Assembly: GCF_007829815.1 (NCBI RefSeq)
Contig: NZ_VIWT01000001.1
Location: forward strand, 2,007,501 to 2,071,500
Origin: Kitasatospora viridis
GTDB taxonomy: Bacteria; Actinomycetota; Actinomycetes; Streptomycetales; Streptomycetaceae
Length of the DNA stretch: 64,000 nucleotides
Direction of reading: 5' to 3'
The translations under genes were made by a program, and so were the position numbers. The notes under the pieces were generated by a model. The model had not been told where the DNA came from. It saw only the letters and a list, made by a program, of their open reading frames with translations, and made no database searches. Positions 56,038 to 64,000 of this stretch are shown here, piece by piece (positions within the stretch are counted from its first letter, which is position 1; each line of letters starts with the position of its first letter).

Positions 56038-56682
56038 TCAGCCGGCCAGTCCCGCCAGCCACTCGCGCACCGCACCGACCACCAGCTCCAGCGTCTGCGC
56101 CTGGTCCAGCGCGGCTCGCTTCGGCACCGCGAAGCCGTGCCCGGCGTCCGGCACGCCGACCAGCCGGTGGCCGGCCGGCAGCGCCGGGAACTCCGCCGGG
56201 GCGCCGAAGGTGTCCTTCTCCCCCTGCACCACCAGGGTCGGCAGGCCGGTGCCGAGCAACTCCTCGGCCCGGGACTTCTCCGGCTTGCCCGGGGGGTGGA
56301 GCGGGAAGGCCAGCGCCAGCACCGCCGCCGCGCCGCTCGCCGCACCGGTCCGGCAGGCCACCCGGGCACCCGCGCTGCGCCCGCCGACCACCAGCGGCAG
56401 GCCCTCGCCGGCCAGCCGCTCGGCCACCGGCAGCCAGCCGGCGTCCAGCGTCTTCGGCGCGGGCGCGACCTTGCGGCCGGCCACCCGCCAGGGCTGCTCC
56501 ACCAGCGCGACGGTGACCCCGTCGGCCGGCAGCGCGGCGGCCAGCGCCGCCAGGTCCGGCGCCTCGATGCCGCCGCCGGCGCCGTGCCCGAGGGCCAGCA
56601 GCAGCCGCGGCCGGGCGGCCCGGTGCCAGCTGATCGCGGCCGGGCCCGGCACCGTCTCCACCGTCTCGCGTTCGACCGCCAT
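56038..56682 (-). CDS. Alpha/beta hydrolase (KANL3/Tex30-like)
   Basis: 214 residues from ATG 56682, whose first base overlaps the stop of the SRAP gene (TGATG). Features: LLLALGHGAGGGIEAPDLAALA (oxyanion loop), VVGGRSAGARVACR (nucleophile Ser in GRSAG), VVQGEKDTFG (acid Asp) and PDAGHGFAVP (His). This is the small dienelactone-hydrolase-like group often annotated KANL3/Tex30. Substrate unknown. Co-translated with the SRAP gene. Confidence 0.85.
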   Translation of the reverse strand: MAVERETVETVPGPAAISWHRAARPRLLLALGHGAGGGIEAPDLAALAAALPADGVTVALVEQPWRVAGRKVAPAPKTLDAGWLPVAERLAGEGLPLVVGGRSAGARVACRTGAASGAAAVLALAFPLHPPGKPEKSRAEELLGTGLPTLVVQGEKDTFGAPAEFPALPAGHRLVGVPDAGHGFAVPKRAALDQAQTLELVVGAVREWLAGLAG

Positions 56683-57437
56683 CAGAACAGTGCTCCCTCG
56701 GCCTCGGGGGTGACCTGCGCGGTCAGCCCGGGATGGTTGTTGCGGATGTTGCCCACCGCGGCGGACACCTCGGTGGCCCGCAGCAGTCCCGGCGCGGGCG
56801 CCTCCAGCAGGGCGCGCGCCTGCTCGGCGTCGTCCAGCGCCGGGTCCAGCCAGGCGTCGAAGGCCTCGGGCTGCAGGAAGAGCGGCATCCGCTCGTGGAT
56901 CGGGGCCAGCAGCGGCTCGGCCTCGGTGGTCACGATGCTGCAGGTGACCAGCCAGCCGGCCGGGTGGTCGGCGGGGTGGGTGCGGTCCCGCCAGAACTCG
57001 TAGAGGCCGGCCAGCGCCAGCGGCGCGCCGTCCACCCGGTGCACGAAGTACGGGACCTTGCGGGCCCGGGCCTTGCCGGAGGCCGACTCGAAGGTCTGCC
57101 ACTCGTAGTAGCCGTCCACCGGCAGCAGGCAGCGGCGGGAGGCGAAGGCCTGGCGGTAGGCGGGCTTCTCGTGCACCGTGTCCGCCCGGGCGTTGATCAT
57201 CTTGACGGCGGTCTCCGGCGTCCGGGACCAGGCCGGCACCAGCCCCCAGCGCAGCCGGCGCAGCTGGCGCACGGGTGCGCCGCCGGCCTTGGGTATGCGC
57301 TCCAGCACCGCGAGCACCGGCTGGGTCGGTGCGACGTTCCAGCTCGGCGCGACCTCCTCCGCCGGGTCCCACTGCTGCACGTCGAACAGTTCGACGATGT
57401 CCTCCGGCGTGGTGCTCGCCGCGAATCGACCACACAT
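56682..57437 (-). CDS. SRAP-domain abasic-site protein (YedK/HMCES family)
   Basis: 251 residues beginning MCGRFAAS: Cys2, exposed after Met removal, forms the covalent thiazolidine bond with abasic DNA. The other conserved parts are present: NVAPTQPVLAVL, LRWGLVPAWS, NARADTVHEKPAYRQAF, RCLLPVDGYYEWQ (active-site Glu) and PIHERMPLFL (active-site His). It protects single-stranded DNA at replication-blocking abasic sites. Conserved neighbour of sigR in Streptomyces. Confidence 0.93.
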   Translation of the reverse strand: MCGRFAASTTPEDIVELFDVQQWDPAEEVAPSWNVAPTQPVLAVLERIPKAGGAPVRQLRRLRWGLVPAWSRTPETAVKMINARADTVHEKPAYRQAFASRRCLLPVDGYYEWQTFESASGKARARKVPYFVHRVDGAPLALAGLYEFWRDRTHPADHPAGWLVTCSIVTTEAEPLLAPIHERMPLFLQPEAFDAWLDPALDDAEQARALLEAPAPGLLRATEVSAAVGNIRNNHPGLTAQVTPEAEGALF

Positions 57438-57533
57438 GGGCGCAACCCTATGCAACCGGCGGCTACCGCGGGGCCGTCCCGGCATGGGAGGCTGCCTCTT
57501 CCGCAGCGCCCCCGCACCACAGGGATCTCGATC

Positions 57534-58244
57534 ATGAACCAGAGCATCGGCGACGTCTGGCAGCGGGTCCTCGGCACCCAGGCCGCCCCGCCGCACTGGC
57601 TGGTGCTGGCCTGCGCCGGGACCGCACTGCTGGCGATACTCCCGCACCCGGTCTGGCGGCTCAGCCGGAACGTGGTGACCATCGCGCACGAGGGCGGCCA
57701 CGGGCTGGTCGCCCTGCTCACCGGCCGCCGGCTGCACGGCATCCAGCTGCACTCGGACACCTCCGGCCTGACCGTCTCCTCCGGCCGGCCGACCGGGCCC
57801 GGCATGGTGCTCACCGCCGCGGCCGGCTACACCGCACCGTCGCTGCTCGGCCTCGGCGGCGCCTCGCTGCTGGCCGTCGGGCACACCACCGCGCTGCTCT
57901 GGCTCTGCGTCCTGCTGCTGGCCGCGATGCTGCCCCGGCTGCGCAACGCCTTCGGGCTGCTGACCGTGCTGCTCACCGGCGCGGCCTTCTTCGCCGTCTC
58001 CTGGTGGGGCACCGAGCAGCTGCAGGCCGTCTTCGCCTGCCTCGGGGTCTGGTTCCTGCTGCTGGGCGGGGTGCGGCCGGTGCTGGAGCTGCAGGGCAAG
58101 CGGCGGCGCGGCGGGGCCCGGGACTCGGACGCCGACCAGCTGGCCCGGCTGACCGGGGTCGGCGGGCTGCTCTGGGTGGCGCTCTTCCTGGTGGTGGCGC
58201 TGAGCTGCCTGCTGGCCGGCGGGAGCCAGCTGCTGAGCGCCTGA
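57534..58244 (+). CDS. M50-family membrane metallopeptidase-like protein
   Basis: 236 residues from ATG 57534. The zinc motif HEGGH lies in VVTIAHEGGHGLVALLTGRR inside or next to the second hydrophobic segment. A GPGMVLTAAAGYTAPSLLGLGGASLLA helix and three or four further TM helices follow. This is the compact M50B-like group. Site-2-type intramembrane proteolysis is possible, although the second Asp-containing metal motif (NxxPxxxLDG) of classical S2P is not seen. Divergent from the SRAP gene. Confidence 0.82.
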   Translation: MNQSIGDVWQRVLGTQAAPPHWLVLACAGTALLAILPHPVWRLSRNVVTIAHEGGHGLVALLTGRRLHGIQLHSDTSGLTVSSGRPTGPGMVLTAAAGYTAPSLLGLGGASLLAVGHTTALLWLCVLLLAAMLPRLRNAFGLLTVLLTGAAFFAVSWWGTEQLQAVFACLGVWFLLLGGVRPVLELQGKRRRGGARDSDADQLARLTGVGGLLWVALFLVVALSCLLAGGSQLLSA

Positions 58245-58301
58245 GTCCAGGGAGCGGCCGCCTCGACCGTCCGGGCGGCCCGCCCACCTAGACTGAGCCG
58301 C

Positions 58302-59633
58302 ATGACCGAGACCCCGTGGCCCGCCCCCGTCGCGACCGCCGCCGTCGATGCCGTCGTCACCGTCCCCGGCTCCAAGTCGGTGACCAACCGCGCCCTGCTG
58401 CTGGCCGCGCTGGCCGCCGAGCCCGGCTGGGTGCGCCGCCCGCTGCGCAGCCGCGACTCGCAGCTGATGGCCGACGGCCTGCGGGCGCTCGGGGTGACCA
58501 TCGAGGAGCAGGTCAACAACAGCACCGGCGGCACCGGCGGCGGCGAGGCCTGGCGGGTGATCCCGGCGACCCGGCTGGCCGGCCCCGCCAACATCGACGT
58601 GGGCAACGCCGGCACCGTGATGCGCTTCCTGCCGCCGCTCGCGGTGCTGGCCGACGGCCCGGTGCACTTCGACGGCGACCCGCGCTCGCACGAGCGCCCG
58701 CAGCACGGCGTGATCGACTCGCTGCGCGCGCTCGGCGCCCGGATCGAGGACGGCGGGCGCGGCGGCTTCCCGCTCACCGTGCACGGCACCGGCGCGCTGG
58801 ACGGCGGCACGGTGGAGCTGGACGCCTCGGCCTCCTCGCAGTTCGTCAGCGCCCTGCTGCTCTCCGGCGCCCGCTACAACCAGGGCGTGGAGGTGCGCAA
58901 CACCGGCGGCTCGATCCCCTCGCTGCCGCACATCCGGATGACGGTGGACATGCTGCGCCTGGCCGGCGCCCAGGTGGACGCGCCGGAGGACGGCGGCGAG
59001 CCGGGCGTCTGGCGGGTCTCCCCCGGCGCGCTGCGCGGTCGCGACCTGGTGGTCGAGCCGGACCTGTCGAACGCCGCGCCGTTCTTCGCCGCCGCGCTGG
59101 TCACCGGCGGCCGGGTGACGGTGCGGGACTGGCCCAAGCACACCACCCAGGCCGGCGACCAGCTGCGCGAGATCTACTCCCGGATGGGCGGCAGCTGCCG
59201 CTTCACCGACGAGGGCCTGGAGTTCACCGGCACCGGCCGGATCCAGGGCATCGAGGCCGACCTGCACGACGTCGGCGAGCTGGCCCCGGTGATCGCCGCG
59301 GTGGCCGCGCTGGCCGACTCGGAGTCGGTGCTGTCCGGCATCGCCCACCTGCGGCTGCACGAGACCGACCGGCTGGCCGCGCTGGCCAAGGAGATCAACG
59401 AGTTGGGCGGCGACGTCACCGAGACCGCCGACGGCCTGCGGATCCGGCCGCGCCCGCTGCACGGCGGGCTGTTCCACACCTACGAGGACCACCGGCTGGC
59501 CACCGCCGCCGCGGTGCTCGGGCTGGCCGTGCCCGGGGTGCTGGTGGAGAACGTGGCCACCACGGCCAAGACCCTGCCGGACTTCCCGGCGATGTGGGCC
59601 GATCTGCTCGAACCGGCGGCGGCCAGGGACTGA
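58302..59633 (+). CDS. aroA: 3-phosphoshikimate 1-carboxyvinyltransferase (EPSP synthase)
   Basis: 443 residues. PGSKSVTNRALLLAALA (the first phosphate-binding Lys-Ser), GNAGTVMRFLPPLA and LRLHETDRLAALAKEINELGG are the EPSP synthase signatures. It joins PEP and shikimate-3-phosphate in aromatic amino-acid synthesis, in the cytosol. A loop of Gly/Thr/Asn at about 70-80 (NNSTGGTGGGE) is a small insertion. It is followed 16 bp later by rsgA, probably co-transcribed. Confidence 0.96.
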   Translation: MTETPWPAPVATAAVDAVVTVPGSKSVTNRALLLAALAAEPGWVRRPLRSRDSQLMADGLRALGVTIEEQVNNSTGGTGGGEAWRVIPATRLAGPANIDVGNAGTVMRFLPPLAVLADGPVHFDGDPRSHERPQHGVIDSLRALGARIEDGGRGGFPLTVHGTGALDGGTVELDASASSQFVSALLLSGARYNQGVEVRNTGGSIPSLPHIRMTVDMLRLAGAQVDAPEDGGEPGVWRVSPGALRGRDLVVEPDLSNAAPFFAAALVTGGRVTVRDWPKHTTQAGDQLREIYSRMGGSCRFTDEGLEFTGTGRIQGIEADLHDVGELAPVIAAVAALADSESVLSGIAHLRLHETDRLAALAKEINELGGDVTETADGLRIRPRPLHGGLFHTYEDHRLATAAAVLGLAVPGVLVENVATTAKTLPDFPAMWADLLEPAAARD

Positions 59634-59649
59634 GCGGGAGACGAGCACC

Positions 59650-60705
59650 ATGCGCCGCTACGGCAAGGACGCCGACGAGGACGACATCCGCAACCGCCCC
59701 AGCCGCCGGGGTTCCCGGCCGCGCACCAGCATCCGGCCCAAGCACGAGGACGCCGCCGAGGGCATGGTGCTCACGGTGGACCGCGGCCGGCTGACCTGCC
59801 TGGTCGAGGCGGGCACCAAGCGGGAGCGGTCGGTCACCGCGATGAAGGCCCGCGAACTGGGGCGCAAGGGCGTGGTGGTGGGCGACCAGGTGAGCCTGGT
59901 CGGCGACCTGTCCGGGGAGCCGGACACGCTGGCCCGGATCGTCCGGGTGGAGGAGCGCAGCTCGGTGCTGCGCCGCACCGCGGACGACGACGACCCGTAC
60001 GAGCGGATCGTGGTGGCCAACGCCGACCAGCTGGCGATCGTCACGGCGCTGGCCAACCCGGAGCCGCGCCCCCGGCTGATCGACCGCTGCCTGGTGGCGG
60101 CCTACGACGCCGGGATGCAGCCGCTGCTGGTGCTCACCAAGGCCGACCTGGCGCCGGCCGAGCCGCTGCTGGAGGCTTACGCCCCGCTCGGCATCGACCA
60201 CGTGGTGACCCGTCGGGACGAGCTGGAGACGGCCGGCGCGGAGGCGGTGCGCGAGCACCTGCGCGGGCTGGCCACGGTCTTCATCGGGCACTCCGGGGTG
60301 GGCAAGACGACCCTGGTGAACGCCCTGGTGCCGGAGCACCAGCGGACCACCGGCCGGGTCAACGCGGTCACCGGGCGGGGCCGGCACACCACGGTGTCCG
60401 CGCTGGCGCTGCGGCTGCCGCCGCCGCCCGGGGCGAAGCCGGGCTCGAAGAAGGCGCTGGACCCGGGCTGGGTGATCGACACGCCCGGCTTCCGCTCCTT
60501 CGGCCTCTCGCACATCGACCCGTCCCGGGTGATCCTCGCCTTCCCCGACCTGGAGCCGGGCACGGTGGACTGCCCGCGCGCTTGCAGCCACGACGAGCCG
60601 GACTGCGCGCTGGACGCCTTCGTGGCGGACGGCCACGCCGACCCGGCCCGGCTGTACTCGCTGCGCCGGCTGCTCGCCTCCCGGGAGGCGCGCGAGGGGG
60701 ATTGA
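59650..60705 (+). CDS. rsgA: Ribosome small-subunit-dependent GTPase A
   Basis: 351 residues. The N-terminal OB-fold (about 35-120) is followed by a circularly permuted GTPase: G4 VLTKADL comes before G1 GHSGVGKTTLVNAL, then G3 DTPGFRSFGL. The C-terminal zinc site is CPRACSHDEPDC. It matures the 30S subunit, releasing assembly factors on GTP hydrolysis. It follows aroA within the same operon. Confidence 0.95.
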   Translation: MRRYGKDADEDDIRNRPSRRGSRPRTSIRPKHEDAAEGMVLTVDRGRLTCLVEAGTKRERSVTAMKARELGRKGVVVGDQVSLVGDLSGEPDTLARIVRVEERSSVLRRTADDDDPYERIVVANADQLAIVTALANPEPRPRLIDRCLVAAYDAGMQPLLVLTKADLAPAEPLLEAYAPLGIDHVVTRRDELETAGAEAVREHLRGLATVFIGHSGVGKTTLVNALVPEHQRTTGRVNAVTGRGRHTTVSALALRLPPPPGAKPGSKKALDPGWVIDTPGFRSFGLSHIDPSRVILAFPDLEPGTVDCPRACSHDEPDCALDAFVADGHADPARLYSLRRLLASREAREGD

Positions 60706-60788
60706 CGGTGTGGCGGCCGTCCCCCGCCGGGCTGACGCGTGATCATGAGACCGAACGTCGATCACCCGAGGCGGCAGGGAGACGGCCG

Positions 60789-61112
60789 ATGGCCTGGATC
60801 ATGGTGGTCCTCGCGGGCCTGCTGGAGACCGGATTCGCGATCAACCTCAAGCTCAGCCACGGCTTCACCCGGCTGACCCCGACCATCGCCTTCGCCCTCT
60901 TCGCGCTGGCCAGTTTCGGCCTGCTCACCCTCTCCCTCAAGCACCTGCCGGTCGGCAGCGCCTACGCGGTCTGGACCGGCATCGGCGCCGCCGGCACCGC
61001 GATCTACGGCATGGTCTGGATGGACGAGACCACCTCGGTGCTCAAGCTGGTCTCCATCACCCTGGTCATCGCCGGCGTGGTGGGCCTGCAGCTGTCCGGG
61101 TCGGGCCACTGA
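60789..61112 (+). CDS. gdx: SMR transporter of the Gdx/SugE (guanidinium exporter) type
   Basis: 107 residues with four TM helices. WIMVVLAGLLETGFAINLK carries the essential Glu at position 13 as in SugE/Gdx. LPVGSAYAVWTGIGAAGTAIYG is the subtype signature separating Gdx from EmrE drug exporters. It should work as a dual-topology homodimer and export guanidinium in exchange for protons. GTGATC and GATCAC (60750-60777 region) flank a short spacer upstream, but no guanidine riboswitch was recognised. Confidence 0.88.
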   Translation: MAWIMVVLAGLLETGFAINLKLSHGFTRLTPTIAFALFALASFGLLTLSLKHLPVGSAYAVWTGIGAAGTAIYGMVWMDETTSVLKLVSITLVIAGVVGLQLSGSGH

Positions 61113-61175
61113 CGCGGATCTCGGCTGGCGGGAGGCTCCGGACAGTGCGCCGGTCCGAACGGTACTGTTCCACGC

Positions 61176-61973
61176 ATGGCCGACTACCACGATGACCTCC
61201 GCCTCGCCCACGTCCTCGCCGACTCGGCCGACTCGGTCACCCTGGAGCGCTTCCGCGCGCTGGACCTGACGATCGAGACCAAGCCCGACCTGACCCCGGT
61301 GAGCGACGCCGACAAGGCCGCCGAGGAGCTGGTCCGCAGCGTGCTGCAGCGGGCCCGGCCGCGCGACGCGGTGCTCGGCGAGGAGTACGGACTGGTCGGC
61401 TCCGGGCCGCGCCGCTGGGTGATCGACCCGATCGACGGCACCAAGAACTACATCCGCGGCGTGCCGGTCTGGGCCACCCTGATCGCGCTGCTGGAGGAGG
61501 GGCCGGACGGCGAGCAGCAGCCGGTGGTCGGCATCGTCTCGGCGCCCGCGCTGCAGCGGCGCTGGTGGGCCGCGAAGGACCTGGGCGCGTACGCCGGCCG
61601 CAGCCTGGCCAAGGCCTCCCGGATCCACGTCTCCCAGGTGCCGCGGCTGGCGGACGCCTCGCTCTCCTACTCCTCGCTCAGCGGCTGGGAGAAGCGCGGC
61701 CGGATCGACCCCTTCCTGGACCTGACCCGGGCCTGCTGGCGGACCCGCGCGTTCGGCGACTTCTGGTCCTACATGATGCTCGCCGAGGGCGCGGTGGACA
61801 TCGCCGCCGAACCCGAGCTGAGCCTGTGGGACATGGCCGCCCCGTGCATCGTGGTCCAGGAGGCCGGCGGCCGCTTCACCGGCCTGGACGGCATCGACGG
61901 CCCGAACGGCGCCGACGCGGTGGCCACCAACGGCCTGCTGCACCAGGACGTGCTGGACCGGCTCAGCGTCTGA
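61176..61973 (+). CDS. hisN: Histidinol-phosphatase (inositol-monophosphatase fold)
   Basis: 265 residues. Metal and substrate motifs: [38 protein letters not shown] and [18 protein letters not shown]. The [17 protein letters not shown] wording is that of actinobacterial HisN, which removes phosphate from histidinol phosphate in histidine synthesis. Standing alone between gdx and the convergent Sel1 gene. Confidence 0.92.
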   Translation: MADYHDDLRLAHVLADSADSVTLERFRALDLTIETKPDLTPVSDADKAAEELVRSVLQRARPRDAVLGEEYGLVGSGPRRWVIDPIDGTKNYIRGVPVWATLIALLEEGPDGEQQPVVGIVSAPALQRRWWAAKDLGAYAGRSLAKASRIHVSQVPRLADASLSYSSLSGWEKRGRIDPFLDLTRACWRTRAFGDFWSYMMLAEGAVDIAAEPELSLWDMAAPCIVVQEAGGRFTGLDGIDGPNGADAVATNGLLHQDVLDRLSV

Positions 61974-61984
61974 CCGGCCGTCAG

Positions 61985-62011
61985 GACGGCCTGACCGACC
62001 GTCAGGCCGTC
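61985..62011. terminator. Hairpin shared by convergent hisN and Sel1 gene
   Basis: Perfect 11-bp arms GACGGCCTGAC (61985-61995) and complement (62001-62011) with a 5-base loop, 12 bp after hisN. The right arm contains the stop codon of the minus-strand gene. Confidence 0.7.
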
Positions 62012-63915
62012 ATCTCCGGGTGCATCGCGTCCAGCAGCCGGGCCGCCCGCTCGGCCACCTCCGGGGGGCCGTAGTCGATCGCCCGGCGGCACCACTGCTC
62101 GGCCTGCACCGGCTCGCCCCGGCGCAGCGCGATCAGGGCCAGCCGCAGTGCGGCGCGGCCGTGGCCCGCGTCGGCGGCCCGGGTGTACCAGATCATCGCC
62201 TCCGGCTCGCGCTCCTGACGGGCCAGCAGCAGGCCGAGGTTGAAGGCGGCGCTGCGGCTGCCGGTCTCGGCGGCCCGCCGGTACCAGCTCTCGGCGATCT
62301 CCAGCGCGCCGCGCTCGGCGGCCCGCACCCCCATCCGCACCTGGGCCCGGCTGTGCCCGGCGTCGGCCGCCACCGCGTACCAGTGCTCGGCCTCCTCGCC
62401 GGCGTCGCCGCGCCGGTCCAGCAGCGAGGCCAGCCGGAACGCGCCCTCGGCCGAACCGCCGGCCGCCGCCTGGCGGTAGCGCTCCAGCGCCGCGGGCAGG
62501 TCGCCGCGCTGCTCCTTGGCGACGGCCAGTTGCAGCGCCGCCTCGCCGTGGCCGCCGGCGGCCGCCCGGGCGTACCACTCGTGCGCCTGCTGCTGCTCGC
62601 CGCGCCCGGCATGCAGCACGCCGAGGTTGAACGCGCCGTCCACGCTGCCGGCCTCGGCGGCCTTGGAGAACCAGGGCTCCGCGCCGGCCTCGTCGCCGCG
62701 CTGCAGCAGCACCACGGCGAGCGCGTTGCAGGCCTCCCGGTGTCCGGCGTAGGCGGCCCGGCGGTACCACTGCTCGGCCTGCGCCTGCCGCCCGGTGCCG
62801 GCGCAGAGCAGGCCCAGGTTGAACGCGCCGTTGTGGTCGCCGGCGTCCAGCGCGGCCCGGTACCAGTGCTCGGCGTCCTTGTCCTCGCCGCGGCCGGCGT
62901 GCAGCGCGCCGAGCGCGTTGGCCGCGTTGCCGTCGCCGGCCTCGGCGGCCTCCTGCCACCACTCGGCGGCGGACGGCAGGTCACCCGCGTCGCGCAGCAG
63001 GAAGCCGAGCGCGCAGGCGGCCCGCGGCTCGCCGTTCTGCGCCGACTGCCGGTACCAGCGCGCGGCCTCCTCGCGCAGCGCCTGGTCGCCGGCCGCGCGC
63101 TGCTCGACCAGCACGCCGAGCCGCAGCGCGGCCCGGGCGTGGCTGCGCACCGCGGCGGTGCGGTACCAGGTCTCGGCGCTCTCCTTGTCGCCGGCCGCCT
63201 CGCGCATCCGGGCCAGCCGGTAGGCGGCCTCCCGGTGGCCGGCGTCGGCGGCCAGCTTGAACCAGCGCTCGGCGCGCACGTCGCGCCGGTGCTCCATCAG
63301 GTCGCCCAGCGCGTAGGCGCCGAGCGGGTGGCCCTGGTCGGCGGCGAAGTGCAGCCAGTACTCGGCGGACTCCTCGTCGCCCTGGTCGCGCAGCAGGAGG
63401 CCGAGCGCGTGGGCGGCGGGCGCGCTGCCGGCCACCGCGGCCTGGCGCCACCACTGGCCGGCCTCGGGCCGGTGGCCGCGCTGGTGCAGCAGCACGCCGA
63501 GGTTGTTGGCGGCGGCCCGCAGCCCGGCGGCGGCGGCCTTGCGCAGATACGGTTCGGCGTCGTCCAGGTCCCCGCGGCGCAGCAGCAGGGCGCCGAGCCG
63601 GCTGGCGGCGTGCGGGTCGCCGGCCTCGGCGGCGGCCCGGTGGCGGGTCTCCAGGGCGGCGGACTCGCGGGCGGCGAGTTCGTCCTCGAAGCTGTCCGGG
63701 CCCTCGGCGGTGATCTCCGGTTCGGCGACGGGCGCCGACGGCCGACCGGCCGGGCGCGGGACCGGGACGGGGCGCAGTTGCTCGGGACCGGAGCCGGAGC
63801 CGGACAGGCCGCGCTGGGCCGGTACGGGAACGGTCGCGGCCGGGTCAGTGGCGGCGTCGAGGTCGGCCGGCTGGCCGGCGGCGTCGGTGGGCTGGTTCCT
63901 GCCGATCAGCTTCAT
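62002..63915 (-). CDS. Sel1/TPR repeat protein with 16 repeats
   Basis: 637 residues from ATG 63915 (GGGAGTCGGC before). The N-terminus MKLIGRNQPTDAAGQ and about 85 disordered Pro/Ala-rich residues precede 16 consecutive helical repeats of about 32-36 residues. Each repeat has the pattern A-E-x-W-Y-R-x-A-A-x-A-G-x-x-x-A-A-x-x-L-G-x-L-L (for example AEHWYRAALDAGDHNGAFNLG). One repeat near the middle (VEQRAAGDQALREEAARW) has a four-residue insertion. Soluble scaffold for protein contacts. The 85 bp upstream contain a CCCAGCC-N4-GGCTGGG hairpin. Confidence 0.88.
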   Translation of the reverse strand: MKLIGRNQPTDAAGQPADLDAATDPAATVPVPAQRGLSGSGSGPEQLRPVPVPRPAGRPSAPVAEPEITAEGPDSFEDELAARESAALETRHRAAAEAGDPHAASRLGALLLRRGDLDDAEPYLRKAAAAGLRAAANNLGVLLHQRGHRPEAGQWWRQAAVAGSAPAAHALGLLLRDQGDEESAEYWLHFAADQGHPLGAYALGDLMEHRRDVRAERWFKLAADAGHREAAYRLARMREAAGDKESAETWYRTAAVRSHARAALRLGVLVEQRAAGDQALREEAARWYRQSAQNGEPRAACALGFLLRDAGDLPSAAEWWQEAAEAGDGNAANALGALHAGRGEDKDAEHWYRAALDAGDHNGAFNLGLLCAGTGRQAQAEQWYRRAAYAGHREACNALAVVLLQRGDEAGAEPWFSKAAEAGSVDGAFNLGVLHAGRGEQQQAHEWYARAAAGGHGEAALQLAVAKEQRGDLPAALERYRQAAAGGSAEGAFRLASLLDRRGDAGEEAEHWYAVAADAGHSRAQVRMGVRAAERGALEIAESWYRRAAETGSRSAAFNLGLLLARQEREPEAMIWYTRAADAGHGRAALRLALIALRRGEPVQAEQWCRRAIDYGPPEVAERAARLLDAMHPEMTA

Positions 63916-64000
63916 GCCGACTCCCGCTCCCCCCGAGTGCCATGGCATCCTCCCCCAGCGCCCCCAGCCTGGCGGCTGGGCGGTGCCCCCATCGGCCGGG

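Noticed and set aside
60706..60788. Guanidine riboswitch upstream of the Gdx-type exporter
   Set aside because: The gap is only 83 bp and lacks the conserved ACGR loops or guanidine-I core; only a short GTGATC/GATCAC inverted repeat is present.

Overview
The window is high-G+C actinobacterial chromosome. Codon third positions are almost all G or C, GTG and TTG starts are common, and genes overlap by ATGA/GTGA junctions. Several features are Streptomyces-like: a sigR-rsrA pair with a textbook sigma-R promoter, nrdAB behind NrdR boxes and a B12 riboswitch, and aroA-rsgA-gdx-hisN. The host is most likely a Streptomyces or Kitasatospora; the sequence alone does not settle which.

Left part (1-20 kb), accessory metabolism and transport. 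A translationally coupled run opens the window: a 2OG-Fe(II) dioxygenase (5' end outside), a GT-A-like protein, an ornithine-decarboxylase-like PLP enzyme, a GNAT and an MFS exporter. It looks like the tail of a small-molecule biosynthetic cluster. Next come an ArsR/SRPBCC pair behind a duplicated palindrome, a quinone reductase, an MFS/XRE divergon, an MFS/ArsR operon with its own operator, a DUF3311-MctP-type monocarboxylate uptake pair, a histidine phosphatase, a PadR-ABC exporter operon and a secreted GH27 alpha-galactosidase with a ricin-type lectin domain.

Middle part (19-43 kb), surface and secreted proteins. It holds a lipoprotein, a TetR/F420-type reductase divergon with two near-identical operators, a four-helix membrane protein, and a very large secreted RHS/YD-repeat protein with a variable C-terminus. 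Divergent from the RHS gene is a 1596-residue secreted DNRLRE protein. Its C-terminal SGNH hydrolase fold has lost the catalytic serine and histidine. After a GlxA-type regulator and a GNAT, a three-gene operon encodes a processive GT2, a GH113-like lipoprotein and an acyltransferase-3/SGNH protein. This could make and O-acylate a cell-surface glycan. Two Pro/Gly-rich membrane proteins follow, one of them ending in a LamG domain.

Right part (43-64 kb), mostly core genes. nrdAB sits under two NrdR boxes and a cobalamin riboswitch, without a following nrdS. Then come a secreted DUF1906 plus five-motif bulb-lectin protein, a peptide deformylase with a His-rich N-terminus, a TPR protein, two translationally coupled membrane HD-domain proteins, rsrA-sigR, an alpha/beta hydrolase, a SRAP/YedK-like protein, an M50 peptidase, aroA, rsgA, a Gdx-type SMR exporter, hisN, and a 16-unit Sel1/TPR protein.

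No tRNA, rRNA, CRISPR array, insertion sequence or prophage was recognised. Many perfect inverted repeats mark terminators and operators; they are listed where the arms could be checked base by base.
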